Origin: CAZVKN01 sp964627035
GTDB lineage: Bacteria > Electryoneota > AABM5-125-24 > Hatepunaeales > Hatepunaeaceae
Direction of reading: 5' to 3'
Length of the DNA stretch: 15,162 nt
NCBI GenBank assembly: GCA_964627035.1
Contig: CAZVKN010000053.1
Coordinates: 1-15,162, forward strand
The notes beneath the pieces were generated by a model that worked only from the letters and a program-made list of their open reading frames with translations, was not told where the DNA came from and did no database searches. Made by a program: the position numbers and the translations under genes. This document shows positions 15,109 to 15,162 of the stretch, one piece after another (within the stretch, counting starts at the first letter, position 1; the number at the start of each line of letters is the position of its first letter).

Positions 15109-15142
15109 ACTGGATTCTGGATCAAGCAGTCTGTCCGAGAAT
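15109..15142. repeat. Partial palindromic repeat plus terminal inverted repeat, copy 3
   Basis: ACTGGATTCTGGA leads to the loop TCAAG (15122-15126), followed directly by CAGTCTGTCCGAGAAT (15127-15142), identical to the outer end of the element at 2496. The junction is at the same loop position as in copy 1. The first hairpin of the palindromic repeat is missing here, and after two more shared bases (GT) the interior differs from both ends of the 2496-2626 element. The window ends before any right boundary. Confidence 0.75.
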
Positions 15143-15162
15143 GTTTTTCAGTATAGATTTTC

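Overview
The window looks like part of a bacterial chromosome, mostly housekeeping genes and all on the + strand, broken up by short dispersed repeats and one AT-rich accessory insert. The organism is probably an uncultured or little-studied member of the FCB (Bacteroidetes-like) side of the tree. The reasons are a bacterial geranylgeranylglyceryl-phosphate-synthase-like protein, a GxxExxY protein, mostly weak Shine-Dalgarno sequences, and intergenic palindromes. That placement is inference. SelB implies that the host makes selenoproteins.

Layout. Bases 1-409 are AT-rich, with only a decayed coding scrap (32-267). Then come a DHH phosphoesterase (410-1279) and, 6 bases later, a seven-bladed WD40 protein with a C-terminal J-domain (1286-2392). 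The next gap holds a palindromic repeat (2435-2643) whose 5-base loop has received a 131-base terminal-inverted-repeat element (2496-2626). It is followed by alaS (2678-5320), a 15-base-arm inverted repeat (5328-5404), a GGGP-synthase-like TIM barrel (5422-6150), a Nudix hydrolase (6182-6646) and a calcineurin-like phosphoesterase (6666-7466). An uninterrupted copy of the palindromic repeat (7521-7590) precedes an enoyl-CoA hydratase (7653-8498).

Bases 8500-9860 are repeat-rich. A DUF1697 gene (8575-9150, TTG start) and a GxxExxY gene (9244-9651) lie among repeats built on a 9-base period. Two almost identical 77-base hairpin copies flank the GxxExxY gene, and the first of them supplies the last codons and the stop of DUF1697. 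An N-terminally truncated coding scrap (9754-9858) follows.

Bases 9909-11683 hold a markedly AT-rich two-gene operon: an ABC/OLD-type ATPase overlapping by one base (TAATG) a small protein with TOPRIM-like acidic motifs. This is the best candidate for a defence system, resembling split OLD or PARIS-like ATPase-TOPRIM pairs, though I cannot assign it to a named type. It ends 14 bases before selB (11698-13623). A sodium:solute symporter (13669-15093) follows, and the window ends inside another palindromic-repeat arm carrying the same terminal inverted repeat at the same loop position (15114-15142).
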